Shown here piece by piece: positions 26,983-36,498 of a stretch of 64,000 nt of DNA (position 1 is its first letter; every line of letters starts with the position of its first letter). This stretch comes from Pontibaca methylaminivorans. GTDB taxonomy: Bacteria; Pseudomonadota; Alphaproteobacteria; Rhodobacterales; Rhodobacteraceae. A model generated the notes under the pieces. That model made no database searches and had not been told where the DNA came from. It saw only the letters and a list, made by a program, of their open reading frames with translations. The position numbers and the translations under genes were made by a program. The stretch covers positions 372,001 through 436,000 of the forward strand of contig NZ_FTPS01000001.1 in the NCBI RefSeq assembly GCF_900156525.1, written 5' to 3'.

Positions 26983-27396
26983 TTACGGGCCGTCCGGTTG
27001 CTTGCCGCGGATGCCGTCCAGCGCATCGCCCGCGGATTCTTCCATCGCATCGGCCAGCGCCTCGATCCGCGCGGCAAGCTCTGCGAGCGTATCGACCACC
27101 GCGCCCGGCACCACCGGCACCTCGACCCGTTCCGGGACCGGCGCCGGGCGCGCCTGCAGCCTGGCAAGTTCGGTTTCCGCCGCGCGGGCCCGTTCCTCGA
27201 GCGCGACGGTCTTGTCGGCCAGCAGGAGCCCGGCCATCAGCAGCATCCGCGCCTCGGGCATCCGCCCGATCTCCTGCGAGACCACCTGCGCCTCGTTGTC
27301 GAGCAGCCGCGCGGCGGCCTCGAGATAGGGTTCTTCCCCGGCCTGGCAGGAGACCTCGAAATCGCGGCCGCCGATCTGGATGATGAGTTCGGGCAT
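26983..27396 (-). CDS. zapA: Cell division protein ZapA
   Basis: A 137-residue protein whose first 90 residues are a ZapA domain (MPELIIQIGGRDFEVSCQAG, then EAAARLLDNEAQ) and a coiled coil. ZapA binds and bundles FtsZ filaments at mid-cell. The C-terminal third is longer than E. coli ZapA, Pro/Val-rich and then acidic. It starts two bases after the stop of the coiled-coil gene, so the two are one operon. Confidence 0.88.
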   Translation of the reverse strand: MPELIIQIGGRDFEVSCQAGEEPYLEAAARLLDNEAQVVSQEIGRMPEARMLLMAGLLLADKTVALEERARAAETELARLQARPAPVPERVEVPVVPGAVVDTLAELAARIEALADAMEESAGDALDGIRGKQPDGP

Positions 27397-27398
27397 CT

Positions 27399-28043
27399 TC
27401 AGTGTTCCTCCCCTTCGGGCAGATCGGCCGTGCCGGCAAGCAGCGATTCAAGCCGCGCCAGCACCGCGTTGGCCTCGGCCAGTTCGGTGGCCCGCGTCGC
27501 GCGCAGCCCCTCGATCTCGGCCGCCATGGCCTGATTGACCAGTTCGGGCTCTCCGATCCCCGACTGGTTGGCGTGGCGCAGCGCCTCGTTGCTGGCGCGC
27601 AGCGTGTCATTGGCCTTGCGCAGCCGCTGCAGATCCGCGTCGAGCGCGGCCAGCGCCCCGGTCTGCGCCGCGAGTTCCCGGCGCAGTTGCGCAGATCCGG
27701 CACCACCACCCTCGCCGCCCTCGCCGCCCTCGTCGTCGCCGTCCTCCTCCCCGGTCTGGGCAGAGGCCAGTTCCTCGGCGTGGCTGGCCCGCTGGCTGCG
27801 CAGCCGCTCCTTCAGGCGGCGGACCCGCGCCTCGAGCTGGGCATTGGCGGTCCTTTCCTCGTCAAGAGCCGCCTCGAGCGCGGCGAGTTCCGGCGCCGCA
27901 CCGAGCGCGGTGTCCGATTCCGCATCCGGACCCGTGCCGCCGGACGGCCCCGCCTGGCTTCTGGCCGCGAGAATGTCGCAGGCCCTGCCGACACGTTCCA
28001 TGGCAGCCATGACGCGGCGCTGCAAATCGTCGATCTCGCTCAT
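27399..28043 (-). CDS. Coiled-coil protein of unknown function, zapA operon
   Basis: A 214-residue soluble protein. Residues 1-30 are predicted helical ([18 protein letters not shown]), then a low-complexity stretch, a long coiled coil (about 55-100), a Glu/Asp/Gly-rich linker ([16 protein letters not shown]) and a second coiled coil to the end. No enzyme motif is visible. It is translated just before zapA, so a role with FtsZ or the divisome is a reasonable inference. AAAGGTG precedes the chosen ATG; a frame extension to 28100 is not needed. Confidence 0.75.
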   Translation of the reverse strand: MSEIDDLQRRVMAAMERVGRACDILAARSQAGPSGGTGPDAESDTALGAAPELAALEAALDEERTANAQLEARVRRLKERLRSQRASHAEELASAQTGEEDGDDEGGEGGEGGGAGSAQLRRELAAQTGALAALDADLQRLRKANDTLRASNEALRHANQSGIGEPELVNQAMAAEIEGLRATRATELAEANAVLARLESLLAGTADLPEGEEH

Positions 28044-28276
28044 CCCGGCACCTTTTTCCTGCGCCTCGCGTCGATCCCGCAGCCTGGTTCTGTCAGACAC
28101 GAATCGTCGTCAGGCAGTCTCAATCAGCATTTGCCAATATCTGCTTAAAATGCCTCTCCTTCGCTTTCAACCACTTGGCGCATTCGGCGGCGCCTGCAAT
28201 GCCGCTTGCGCTTGAACTTTCAGGGGCCGCTGCATATGCAGCAACCACATGCCGACATGGTGAAAGGAAGCGTCCC

Positions 28277-30295
28277 GTGGATCTGAACGCCCTGCGCAAA
28301 GCAAACCCCGACCACTGGTTCAAGGCCGCCGCGATCCGCGCCCTGACGCTCGATGCGGTTCATGCCGCCAATTCCGGCCATTCCGGCATGCCCATGGGCA
28401 TGGCCGATGTTGCCACGGTCCTGTTCGAGAAGCACCTGAAATTCGACGCGGCCCGCCCCGAATGGCCGGATCGCGACCGTTTCATCCTCTCGGCCGGTCA
28501 CGGGTCGATGCTGCTTTACGCGCTGCTCTACCTGACCGGGAACCCGGATATCACGCTCGAGGAAATCCGCAATTTCCGCCAGCTCGGCGCAAAGACCGCG
28601 GGCCACCCCGAGAACACGCTCGCACGCGGGATCGAGACCACGACCGGGCCGCTCGGCCAGGGGGTCGGCAATGCGGTCGGCTTCGCCATCGCCGAGGAAA
28701 TCCTGCGCGCCCGCTTCGGAAGCAGGATCGTCGATCATTACACGTACGTGATGGCGGGCGACGGCTGCCTCATGGAGGGCATCAGCCAGGAGGCCATCAC
28801 CCTGGCCGGGCGGCAGAAACTGTCGCGCCTGATCCTGCTCTGGGACAACAACAACATCACCATCGACGGCAAGCGCGAGCTTTCCGACACCACCGACCAG
28901 CCCGGGCGCTTCCGCGCCGCCGGCTGGGAGGTGATCGAGATCGACGGCCACGACCCGGCCATGATCGACGACGCGCTGACCCGCGCGCGCCACAATGACC
29001 GCCCGACCATGATCGCCTGCAAGACCCATATCGGATTCGGCCATGTGGCGCAGGACACGGCAAAGGCGCACGGGGCCCTGACCGACGACCAGCAGCTTCT
29101 CGATACCAAGGCCGCCTATGGCTGGACCGGCGGCCCCTTCGAGGTTCCGGCCGAGGTGAAATCCGCCTGGGAAGCGATCGGCGCGAAGGGCGCGCCCCTG
29201 CGCGACGACTGGGAGGGCCGCCTTGCCGCCCTGTCCGACCGCAAGCGCGCCGAGTTCGAACGTATCGAGGCGGGCGAGGCCCCCAAACGGCTTGCGGCGA
29301 CCATCCGCGCGCTCAAGAAGCAGATGAGCGACTCCGCGCCCAAGCTCGCGACAAGGGCAAGTTCGGAAAAGGTGCTCGAGGTCGTCAACCCGATCATGGC
29401 CGAAACCGTCGGCGGCAGCGCCGACCTCACGGGGTCGAACAACACGCTGACCGCGGATCTCGGGATTTTCGACCTGGACAACCGCAAGGGGCGCTACATC
29501 CATTACGGCATCCGGGAACATGCCATGGCCGCGGCGATGAACGGCATGGCGCTGCACGGCGGCATCCGCCCCTATGGCGGCACCTTTCTCTGTTTCACCG
29601 ATTACGCCCGCCCGTCGGTGCGGCTCGCGGCGCTGATGGAGATCCCGACCGTCTTTGTCATGACCCATGACAGCATCGGCCTGGGCGAGGACGGCCCGAC
29701 GCACCAGCCGGTCGAACATCTGGCCATGCTGCGCGCAACGCCCAACATGCGGGTGTTCCGCCCCGCCGATACGATCGAGACCGCCGAGGCCTGGGAACTC
29801 GCGCTGACCTCGACCCGGACGCCCACGGTGCTGGCACTCACCCGGCAGGGCCTGCCCACGGTGCGCACCGAACACACGACGCGCAACCTGACCGCGCGGG
29901 GCGCCTATGTTCTGGCCGATGCGGTGGGCAAGCGGCAGGTGATCCTGATCGCGACCGGATCCGAGGTCGAGATCGCGCTCAAGGCGCGCGACCTGCTGCA
30001 GGCGCAGGATATCGGCACCCGCGTCGTCTCGATGCCCTGCATGGAGCTTTTCGCCGAACAGGAGGACAGCTATCGCCGCCGCGTGCTGCCTGCCGGTGCG
30101 GTTCGGATCGGCATCGAGGCCGCCGTGCGGCTCGGCTGGGACCGCTGGCTTCTGGGCGAACGCGGGCGCGAGGGCAAGGCCGCCTTCATCGGCATGGACA
30201 GCTTCGGCGCCTCGGCTCCGGCCGGTGACCTGTTCCGGTTCTTCGGCATCACCGCCGATGCGGTGGCGCAAAAGGCGCGCGACCTGCTGGGCTGA
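28277..30295 (+). CDS. tkt: Transketolase
   Basis: A 672-residue TPP enzyme of the pentose phosphate and Calvin pathways. The start is GTG ([15 protein letters not shown]), with AAAGGAAG seven bases upstream; the open frame to 28175 has no ATG with such a site at this place. The TPP motif [18 protein letters not shown]-type segment, the catalytic Glu region and [18 protein letters not shown] are present, as is the C-terminal transketolase domain. It is divergent from the zapA operon. gap lies 1.2 kb away on the same strand, a central-carbon neighbourhood. Confidence 0.96.
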   Translation: MDLNALRKANPDHWFKAAAIRALTLDAVHAANSGHSGMPMGMADVATVLFEKHLKFDAARPEWPDRDRFILSAGHGSMLLYALLYLTGNPDITLEEIRNFRQLGAKTAGHPENTLARGIETTTGPLGQGVGNAVGFAIAEEILRARFGSRIVDHYTYVMAGDGCLMEGISQEAITLAGRQKLSRLILLWDNNNITIDGKRELSDTTDQPGRFRAAGWEVIEIDGHDPAMIDDALTRARHNDRPTMIACKTHIGFGHVAQDTAKAHGALTDDQQLLDTKAAYGWTGGPFEVPAEVKSAWEAIGAKGAPLRDDWEGRLAALSDRKRAEFERIEAGEAPKRLAATIRALKKQMSDSAPKLATRASSEKVLEVVNPIMAETVGGSADLTGSNNTLTADLGIFDLDNRKGRYIHYGIREHAMAAAMNGMALHGGIRPYGGTFLCFTDYARPSVRLAALMEIPTVFVMTHDSIGLGEDGPTHQPVEHLAMLRATPNMRVFRPADTIETAEAWELALTSTRTPTVLALTRQGLPTVRTEHTTRNLTARGAYVLADAVGKRQVILIATGSEVEIALKARDLLQAQDIGTRVVSMPCMELFAEQEDSYRRRVLPAGAVRIGIEAAVRLGWDRWLLGERGREGKAAFIGMDSFGASAPAGDLFRFFGITADAVAQKARDLLG

Positions 30296-30317
30296 TGCCG
30301 GCCCCGGCTAGCGGCGG

Positions 30318-31289
30318 CTAGCGACCGATGAGCCGCCGCACCCCGCGCGCCGCGTTGCGCGCGAGGGGCATGGCGATCTTCTGAACCAGCGGCAGCAGCA
30401 CAAGACCGGCCCCAAGCCCGAGCATACCCCCGGCGGCGGCCTCTCCAAGCCACATCCCCGCGGCGGCAAGCGGTTCGGGCAGCGGCGCCGCCACCATCGC
30501 CCCGATGTCATGCGCCAGCGCGGCCGGCCCGTCCAGGCCCAGGTCCGCAGACCCGTGCAGCAGGATCGCCCCGCCCACCCAGAGCATCGCCGCCGTGCCG
30601 ATCGTGCTCAGCAGTTGCAGCGCATGGGGCATTGCGCGCACGATCACGCGCCCCGAGGCCCGAACCGCACCACTGCGGCCGCGCCGTGCGAGGAACAGGC
30701 CGAAATCATCGGCCTTCACGATCAGGGCGACGCTGCCATAGACCAGCGCCGTTATCCCGATGGCCACGACGGCGAGGACGAGTGCCTCCTTCCAGATGGT
30801 CTCGTGCGGGATGGCGGCCAGGGCGATGGTCATGATCTCGGCCGAGAGAATGAAATCCGTGCGGATGGCGCCCCGGGCTTTCTGCTCCTCGAGCGCGACG
30901 GCGCCCGCCACCTGTTCTTCGGCCTTGTCATGGCCAGAGCCGAACGCATGAACGATCTTTTCCGCACCCTCGAGCGACAGATAGGTTCCCCCCAGCATCA
31001 AGAGCGGCGTGATCAGCCATGGCGCAAACCCCGAGAGCAGCAGCGCGACAGGAAGCAGATAAATCAGCTTGTTGCGCAACGATCCTCTTGTGATGCGCCA
31101 GATCAGCGGCAGTTCCCGCGCCGGCGCGATCCCGTGGACATAGCGCGGCGTAACCGCCGCATCGTCGATCACCACACTTGCGGCCTTGGCCCCGGCCATG
31201 CTGGCCTGGCCAGTGATGTCGTCGAGCGATGCCGCCGCAAGCCGGGCAATCGCCGCAACATCGTCAAGCAGCGCGAGCAGCCCGCTCAT
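30318..31289 (-). CDS. DUF808-family membrane protein
   Basis: A 323-residue inner-membrane protein. MSGLLALLDDVAAIARLAA and the DDITGQA segment with AGAKAASVVIDDAAVTP are the DUF808 (YedI) signature. At least five hydrophobic segments follow. The function of the family is not established. It lies between tkt and gap on the opposite strand. Confidence 0.88.
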   Translation of the reverse strand: MSGLLALLDDVAAIARLAAASLDDITGQASMAGAKAASVVIDDAAVTPRYVHGIAPARELPLIWRITRGSLRNKLIYLLPVALLLSGFAPWLITPLLMLGGTYLSLEGAEKIVHAFGSGHDKAEEQVAGAVALEEQKARGAIRTDFILSAEIMTIALAAIPHETIWKEALVLAVVAIGITALVYGSVALIVKADDFGLFLARRGRSGAVRASGRVIVRAMPHALQLLSTIGTAAMLWVGGAILLHGSADLGLDGPAALAHDIGAMVAAPLPEPLAAAGMWLGEAAAGGMLGLGAGLVLLPLVQKIAMPLARNAARGVRRLIGR

Positions 31290-31456
31290 CGCTGCCCCGC
31301 CCTGCCCGCCCGGGGCCGGGACCGGGCCGCGGCTGCCTCTGCGCCGCTCGCCGGGGTTTGCGCTAACACGCTCATAATGCGGCTTTTCCTCCCTTTTTAT
31401 CCGCGGACCTCCCGGCTATATCCCCAAGGAACCCCGGATCAGGAGCGAACAGAGTC

Positions 31457-32461
31457 ATGACCATCAACGTCGGCATCAACGGATTTGGCCGTATCGGCCG
31501 CTGCACCCTGTCATATATAGCCCAGAGCGGACGTGACGACATCCGCGTGGTCAAGGCCAACGCGACCGGGCCGATCGACACGGCGGCGCATCTGCTGCGG
31601 TACGACAGTGTGCACGGCCGCTTTCCCGGCGAGATCAGGACCGGCGAGCGCATGCTCGACCTCGGCCGGGGCGAGATCGAGATGTTCTCGACCTATGACC
31701 CGAACGAGCTCGACTGGTCGGGCTGCGACGTGGTGCTGGAATGCACCGGCAAGTTCAACGACGGTGAAAAGGCCAATGTGCACCTGCAGCGCGGGGCGAA
31801 ATCGGTCCTGCTTTCGGCTCCGGGCAAGAATGTGCAGAAGACGGTGGTGTTCGGCGTGAACGAGGACACGCTGGAAAAGGGCGACGTGATGGTGTCGAAC
31901 GCCTCCTGCACCACCAACTGCCTTGCGCCGCTCGCCAAGGTTCTGGACGAGGCGATCGGCATCGAGCACGGCATCATGACCACGATCCACGCCTATACCG
32001 GCGACCAGCCGACGCTCGACCGCCGTCACAAGGATCTTTATCGCGCCCGCGCCGCCGCCATGTCGATGATCCCGACCTCGACCGGAGCGGCGAAGGCGCT
32101 GGGCGAGGTGCTGCCGCGCCTCAAGGGGCGGCTTGATGGGTCGGCGATCCGCGTGCCGACGCCCAATGTCTCGGCCGTGGACCTGACATTCCGCGCCGCG
32201 CGCGACGTGACGGTCGAGGACGTGAACGCCGCCGTGGCAGATGCGGTCAAGGGCCCGATCGGGCGCGTGCTCGGCTATGACAGCGAACCCAAGGTGTCGA
32301 TCGATTTCAACCACACCGAGGAAAGCAGCGTCTTCGCCCCCGACCAGACCCGCGTTGTAGACGGGCGCATGGTGCGGGTGCTGGCCTGGTATGACAACGA
32401 ATGGGGCTTTTCCGTGCGCATGGCCGATGTGGCGGTGCTGATGGGGCAGTTGAACGGCTGA
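31457..32461 (+). CDS. gap: Glyceraldehyde-3-phosphate dehydrogenase with atypical cofactor site
   Basis: 334 residues, full length, with the catalytic Cys in ASCTTNC and the conserved His in HAYTGDQ. It interconverts glyceraldehyde-3-phosphate and 1,3-bisphosphoglycerate. Two positions that set NAD specificity in studied enzymes are changed. The Asp that follows the second strand (Asp32 in Bacillus numbering) is Ala36 here (VVKANATG), and the Leu-Pro pair 187-188 is Arg-Arg (TLDRRHKDL). NADP use or dual cofactor use is therefore likely. A typical NAD-type paralogue may exist elsewhere in the genome. Confidence 0.95.
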   Translation: MTINVGINGFGRIGRCTLSYIAQSGRDDIRVVKANATGPIDTAAHLLRYDSVHGRFPGEIRTGERMLDLGRGEIEMFSTYDPNELDWSGCDVVLECTGKFNDGEKANVHLQRGAKSVLLSAPGKNVQKTVVFGVNEDTLEKGDVMVSNASCTTNCLAPLAKVLDEAIGIEHGIMTTIHAYTGDQPTLDRRHKDLYRARAAAMSMIPTSTGAAKALGEVLPRLKGRLDGSAIRVPTPNVSAVDLTFRAARDVTVEDVNAAVADAVKGPIGRVLGYDSEPKVSIDFNHTEESSVFAPDQTRVVDGRMVRVLAWYDNEWGFSVRMADVAVLMGQLNG

Positions 32462-32530
32462 CGGCCGTGGCGCCCCGCTCCCGCTCATGGTCCGGGCTCC
32501 CGGCGCGGCGACGCGCCGGACAGGCGGCCC

Positions 32531-32575
32531 GCCCGATGGTGGCCCGTCCGATGGTGGGCCGCCCGATGGTGGGCC
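32531..32575. repeat. Three 15-bp tandem repeats
   Basis: Three head-to-tail copies of G(C/T)CCGATGGTGG(G/C)CC. Read in the forward frame that continues into the next small gene they encode Pro/Ser-Asp-Gly-Gly-Pro units. Being a multiple of three, copy number could vary without breaking the frame. Confidence 0.8.
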
Positions 32576-32576
32576 G

Positions 32577-32720
32577 ATGACGCTGGTGCGCTGGCTTGCG
32601 CTTGCCCTGCTGCTTGGCGCCCTGCTCGCGCTCGAGCTGCTGGTTTTCGGCGGCACGCATCTTGTGTTTCTGGCCCGGCGGCTTTTCGATCTGATCGAGT
32701 GGATCGCCTTCTGGCGCTGA
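32577..32720 (+). CDS. Small membrane protein, 47 residues, downstream of gap
   Basis: A hydrophobic N-terminal segment (residues 2-26) is followed by a basic, aromatic tail, FLARRLFDLIEWIAFWR. I recall similar short proteins ending in a W-I-A-F-W-R-like motif after gap in other Rhodobacterales, sometimes mislabelled as the dehydrogenase. The frame extends upstream to an ATG at 32487, which would add 30 residues including three Asp-Gly-Gly-Pro repeats; the downstream ATG directly precedes the membrane segment and is preferred. It probably shares the gap transcript. Function unknown. Confidence 0.65.
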   Translation: MTLVRWLALALLLGALLALELLVFGGTHLVFLARRLFDLIEWIAFWR

Positions 32721-32793
32721 CGGGCGCGCGCGTAACGCCCGCACCGTCCCCCCGTCTACCATCACCGTCTGGACAGACCCGCCCCGGCGGCGG

Positions 32794-33291
32794 TCAGCCC
32801 CGTCCCAGCCGCTCGAGCAGGGCCGTGTTCACGCGGGGCGTCACGAATTTCGAGACATCACCGCCAAGGCGCGCGATTTCCTTCACGAGCTTGCTCGCGA
32901 TCGCCTGATGCTTGGCATCGGCCATGAGGAACACCGTCTCAATCGTGTCGTCGAGCACGCGGTTCATGCCGACCATCTGGTATTCATATTCGAAATCGGT
33001 CACCGCCCGCAATCCGCGCAGGATGATCTGGGCGCCCACGTCGTTCGCGCAGTCGATCAGCAGGTTCTCGAAGGGATGCGCCACGATCTCGATCCCGGTC
33101 TGCCGGCTGAGCGCCTCGCATTCGTGTTCGATCATGGTCACGCGCTCTTCGAGCGAGAACAGCGGCCCCTTGTCCCGGTTGATCGCGACACCGATCACCA
33201 GCCGGTCCACGAGCACGGCGGCGCGGCGGATGATGTCCATATGTCCCAGCGTGATCGGATCGAAGGTTCCGGCATAAAGTCCGATGCGCAT
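32794..33291 (-). CDS. coaD: Phosphopantetheine adenylyltransferase
   Basis: 165 residues, complete. GTFDPITLGHMDIIRRAA holds the nucleotidyltransferase (T/H)xGH motif; LRGLRAVTDFEYEYQM binds phosphopantetheine, and the C-terminal part (AIASKLVKEIARLGGDVSKFV) carries the ATP-binding helix. It makes dephospho-CoA, the fourth step of CoA synthesis from pantothenate. It stands alone. Confidence 0.96.
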   Translation of the reverse strand: MRIGLYAGTFDPITLGHMDIIRRAAVLVDRLVIGVAINRDKGPLFSLEERVTMIEHECEALSRQTGIEIVAHPFENLLIDCANDVGAQIILRGLRAVTDFEYEYQMVGMNRVLDDTIETVFLMADAKHQAIASKLVKEIARLGGDVSKFVTPRVNTALLERLGRG

Positions 33292-33404
33292 CCGATGGCC
33301 CCCTGTCGGTCAAGCAACGGGGCGCACACGACCACAACCGCCGGCGCGGATCAAGCCGTCTTCGGTCGCCATGCCGGCGGGGGCCGGCATGGCCGGCATC
33401 CAAA

Positions 33405-33839
33405 TCACCGTCCCATGATCATCCGTTCCAGCGCCTTCTTCTCCATGGCGGTTTCCGAAAGCAGGGCCTTGATCACGTCGCCGATGCTGACGAGCCCGAC
33501 CATCCGGCCATCCTCGACCACCGGGATATGGCGGAAGCGGCCTTCGGTCATGCGCTCGAGCAGTTCCTGCGCGCTGGCGCTGGTGGTGCAGGTCTCGACC
33601 CGCGCGGTCATGTATTCGCTCACCTTGCCGGACAGGCAGGCCGGACCCGTTCCAGCAAGTTCGCGCACGATGTCACGTTCGGAAAGCATGCCGTCGGGCA
33701 CCTCGCCATTGGCCGAGACCACGACCGACCCGATCCGGTGCCGGGCGAGAATCACCGCCGCCTCGGCAACGGTCGCATCGGGGCTGACGGTCAGAATCCC
33801 GGCCTGCGGCTTTCCCTTCAGGATCTGCTGAACAAGCAT
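33405..33839 (-). CDS. CBS-domain protein
   Basis: A 144-residue protein consisting of two CBS motifs (about residues 10-65 and 75-135), which form one Bateman module that usually binds adenine nucleotides. ARHRIGSVVVSANGEVPDGMLSERDIV and RFRHIPVVEDGRMVGLVSIGDV are the characteristic strands. No catalytic domain is attached, so it is probably a regulatory or nucleotide-sensing protein. Partner unknown. Confidence 0.9.
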   Translation of the reverse strand: MLVQQILKGKPQAGILTVSPDATVAEAAVILARHRIGSVVVSANGEVPDGMLSERDIVRELAGTGPACLSGKVSEYMTARVETCTTSASAQELLERMTEGRFRHIPVVEDGRMVGLVSIGDVIKALLSETAMEKKALERMIMGR

Positions 33840-34012
33840 GGCGCGAACCTCCGCAACATTATTTCGTGTATGAAATCTTCAGGGCAACAACAGAAAAAGT
33901 CAAGCGGTTGTGCAGGTGCAGAAATATCCGGCGGCGCTCCGCGGAGAGCGCCTCCCCTGTTCAGCGGAGTCATGCTCGCCTATCCTCGCCTCATAGCCGA
34001 AGGGAAACTGCC

Positions 34013-35512
34013 ATGCGGGAACTGACTCACTACATCGACGGACAGCATGTCACCGGAACATCGGGGCGCTTTGCCGATGTCTTCAACCCGGCGACCGGAG
34101 AGGTGCAGGCGCGGGTTCCGCTCGCAAGCGCCGAGGAGGTCGCGCAGGCTGTCGAGGGCGCCGCGCGGGCACAGCAGCACTGGGCCGGCGTCAATCCGCA
34201 GCGGCGCGCCCGGGTATTGATGGAATTCGTCCGCCTGCTCAACCGCGACATGGACAAGCTGGCCGAAGCCCTGTCGCGCGAACATGGCAAGACGCTTCCC
34301 GATGCGCGGGGCGACGTGCAGCGCGGGCTCGAGGTGATCGAGTTCTGCATCGGCGCGCCGCATCTGCTCAAGGGCGAATACAGCGGCAACGCCAGCCGCG
34401 GCATCGACATCTATTCCATGCGCCAGCCGCTCGGCGTGGTCGCCGGCATCACGCCGTTCAACTTTCCGGCCATGATCCCGATGTGGAAAATGGGCCCCGC
34501 CATCGCCTGCGGCAATGCGATCGTCATCAAGCCGTCGGAACGCGACCCCACGGTGCCGCTGATGCTGGCCGAACTGATGTCCGAGGCCGGGCTTCCCGAC
34601 GGCGTGCTTCAGGTGGTGAACGGCGACAAGGGGGCGGTCGATGCCCTGCTCGACAGCCCCGTCATCCAGGCGGTGGGCTTTGTCGGCTCGACCCCGATCG
34701 CCGAATACATCTATGCGCGGGGCTGCGCGAACGGCAAACGGGTGCAGTGTTTCGGCGGCGCCAAGAACCACATGATCATCATGCCCGATGCCGACATGGA
34801 CCAGGCCGCCGATGCGCTGGTGGGTGCGGGCTATGGCGCGGCGGGCGAACGCTGCATGGCCATATCGGTCGCCGTGCCCGTGGGCGATGCCACCGCCGAC
34901 CGGCTGATGGAAAAGCTCGTCCCGCGGGTCGAGGCGCTGAAGATCGGTCCCTATACCGGCGGCGACGACGTGGATTTCGGCCCCGTCGTCACCGCGGCCG
35001 CGCGCGACAATATCGCCCGGCTCGTGCAGTCGGGCATCGACCAGGGGGCGGAACTCGTGGTGGACGGGCGCGATTTTCACCTGCAGGGCTACGAGAACGG
35101 CTTTTTCGTCGGTGCGCATCTTTTCGACCACGCCACCACCGAAATGGACATCTACCGCAAGGAAATCTTCGGCCCGGTGCTCACCACCCTGCGCGCGCCC
35201 AGCTACGAGGATGCGCTCGCCATGGCCTCGAGCCACGAATACGGCAACGGTGTCGCGATCTTTACCCGCGACGGCGACACCGCCCGCGATTTCACCGAAC
35301 GGGTGAATGTGGGCATGGTCGGGATCAACTTTCCGATCCCGGTGCCGCTGTCCTATCACAGCTTCGGCGGCTGGAAGAAATCGGCCTTCGGCGATCTGAA
35401 CCAGTATGGCCCGGATTCCTTCAAGTTCTACACCAGGACCAAGGTCGTGACCTCGCGCTGGCCAAGCGGCATCCGGGAAGGCGGTGATTTCAGCATCCCG
35501 GTGATGGAGTGA
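34013..35512 (+). CDS. mmsA: Methylmalonate-semialdehyde dehydrogenase (CoA-acylating)
   Basis: A 499-residue aldehyde dehydrogenase that converts methylmalonate semialdehyde plus CoA and NAD+ to propionyl-CoA in valine, thymine and myo-inositol breakdown. The catalytic Cys is in GERCMAISVAVPVG, the variant seen in MMSDH. LTHYIDGQHVTGTSGRFADV opens the protein and GITPFNFPAMIPMWK is the cofactor region. AAGGGAA precedes the ATG. The related mmsB is not nearby. Confidence 0.94.
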   Translation: MRELTHYIDGQHVTGTSGRFADVFNPATGEVQARVPLASAEEVAQAVEGAARAQQHWAGVNPQRRARVLMEFVRLLNRDMDKLAEALSREHGKTLPDARGDVQRGLEVIEFCIGAPHLLKGEYSGNASRGIDIYSMRQPLGVVAGITPFNFPAMIPMWKMGPAIACGNAIVIKPSERDPTVPLMLAELMSEAGLPDGVLQVVNGDKGAVDALLDSPVIQAVGFVGSTPIAEYIYARGCANGKRVQCFGGAKNHMIIMPDADMDQAADALVGAGYGAAGERCMAISVAVPVGDATADRLMEKLVPRVEALKIGPYTGGDDVDFGPVVTAAARDNIARLVQSGIDQGAELVVDGRDFHLQGYENGFFVGAHLFDHATTEMDIYRKEIFGPVLTTLRAPSYEDALAMASSHEYGNGVAIFTRDGDTARDFTERVNVGMVGINFPIPVPLSYHSFGGWKKSAFGDLNQYGPDSFKFYTRTKVVTSRWPSGIREGGDFSIPVME

Positions 35513-35674
35513 CCGCCCTTAGGGGGTTGAGCCTGGCGCAAATCCGCCACAGACCGGCCCCGCCCCTGTGGGAGAGTTATCACATCCGCGCGAAGCTCCG
35601 TTCGTCATGCTTCATTTCCACCGGGCGCAGGAATATATTGCGCAACAATTTCATTGGAACTTCAGGGCAGTCAC

Positions 35675-36289
35675 ATGTCAGATTCGCGCTTTTCCCGCCG
35701 TCGCGTCCTTCTTGCCGGAGGCGCGGTCCTGTTCACACCCGCCATCCTGCGGGCGCAGGACGTGCCAATGCCGGTCGACGAGGCCTTTCCGGCGGTCGAG
35801 CCGGCCATCCGCGACCAGTATCCGGTCAAGCGCAACAGCTCCGCCTTCATCTGGCAGGACTGGCGCGACCATTTCGATTCGCTCGGCAAGGGGGCAATTC
35901 TCTGCGACACCGTGAGCCGCGCGGTCCATTACTGGGGCGGGGACAACGAGACCTATCGCCTTTACCCGACCTCGGTTCCCATGAGCGACGAACTGACCAA
36001 GCGGGGCTATACCAGCGTCGTGCGCAAGAAGGTCGGCCCCACCTGGACGCCGACCGCCAACATGCGCGAACGCGACCCCTCCCTGCCGGCCTTCATGGAC
36101 GCGGGCCCGGGCAACCCGCTCGGCACCCATGCGATGTACCTGACCTGGCCCGCCTATCTGATCCATGGCACCCATGACACGCGCAAGATCGGGCGCCAGA
36201 GCAGCTCGGGCTGCATCGGGCTTTACAATCCGCATATCAAGCAGCTTTTCGAACTGACCGAGATCGGCACCCAGGTGCGGATCATCTGA
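35675..36289 (+). CDS. L,D-transpeptidase (YkuD) with Tat signal
   Basis: A 204-residue exported enzyme that would cross-link peptidoglycan or attach proteins to it. The N-terminus (RFSRRRVLLAGG) is a twin-arginine-type signal. The YkuD motif is present: HGTHDTRKIGRQSSSGCIGL, with the His and the nucleophile Cys. The Arg that often follows the Cys-Ile is Gly here, which I recall from other Rhodobacterales members, so activity is still likely. AGGG lies seven bases before the ATG. A terminator follows. Confidence 0.9.
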   Translation: MSDSRFSRRRVLLAGGAVLFTPAILRAQDVPMPVDEAFPAVEPAIRDQYPVKRNSSAFIWQDWRDHFDSLGKGAILCDTVSRAVHYWGGDNETYRLYPTSVPMSDELTKRGYTSVVRKKVGPTWTPTANMRERDPSLPAFMDAGPGNPLGTHAMYLTWPAYLIHGTHDTRKIGRQSSSGCIGLYNPHIKQLFELTEIGTQVRII

Positions 36290-36314
36290 TCCGCCGCACA
36301 GCCGCAAGCGATGG

Positions 36315-36341
36315 AAAGCGCCCTGTCCGGGGCGCTTTTTT
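36315..36341 (+). terminator. Rho-independent terminator after the L,D-transpeptidase gene
   Basis: Nine-base-pair stem AAAGCGCCC / GGGCGCTTT with a six-base loop, followed by a run of six T. It lies 26 bp after the stop codon. Confidence 0.88.
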
Positions 36342-36447
36342 CGTTGCCGGAAACGGGTTGCACGGCGTTCCCCGGACCGGGCCGCCAAGGCCCTGCCCGA
36401 TGGGCCGGCCCGGACCACGCTAGGACTTTCTTCATTCCTTTGCCGCT

Positions 36448-36459
36448 AGTGTCGACACT
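36448..36459. promoter_or_regulatory. 12-bp perfect palindrome before the fliG-like gene
   Basis: AGTGTCGACACT is a perfect palindrome in the 200-bp gap between the transpeptidase terminator and the fliG-like gene, in a slightly A+T-richer stretch. An operator is possible but no specific regulator fits. Confidence 0.35.
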
Positions 36460-36498
36460 CCATGACTGAAAGGCGCGGCTGATCGTATGAGGGTGACC

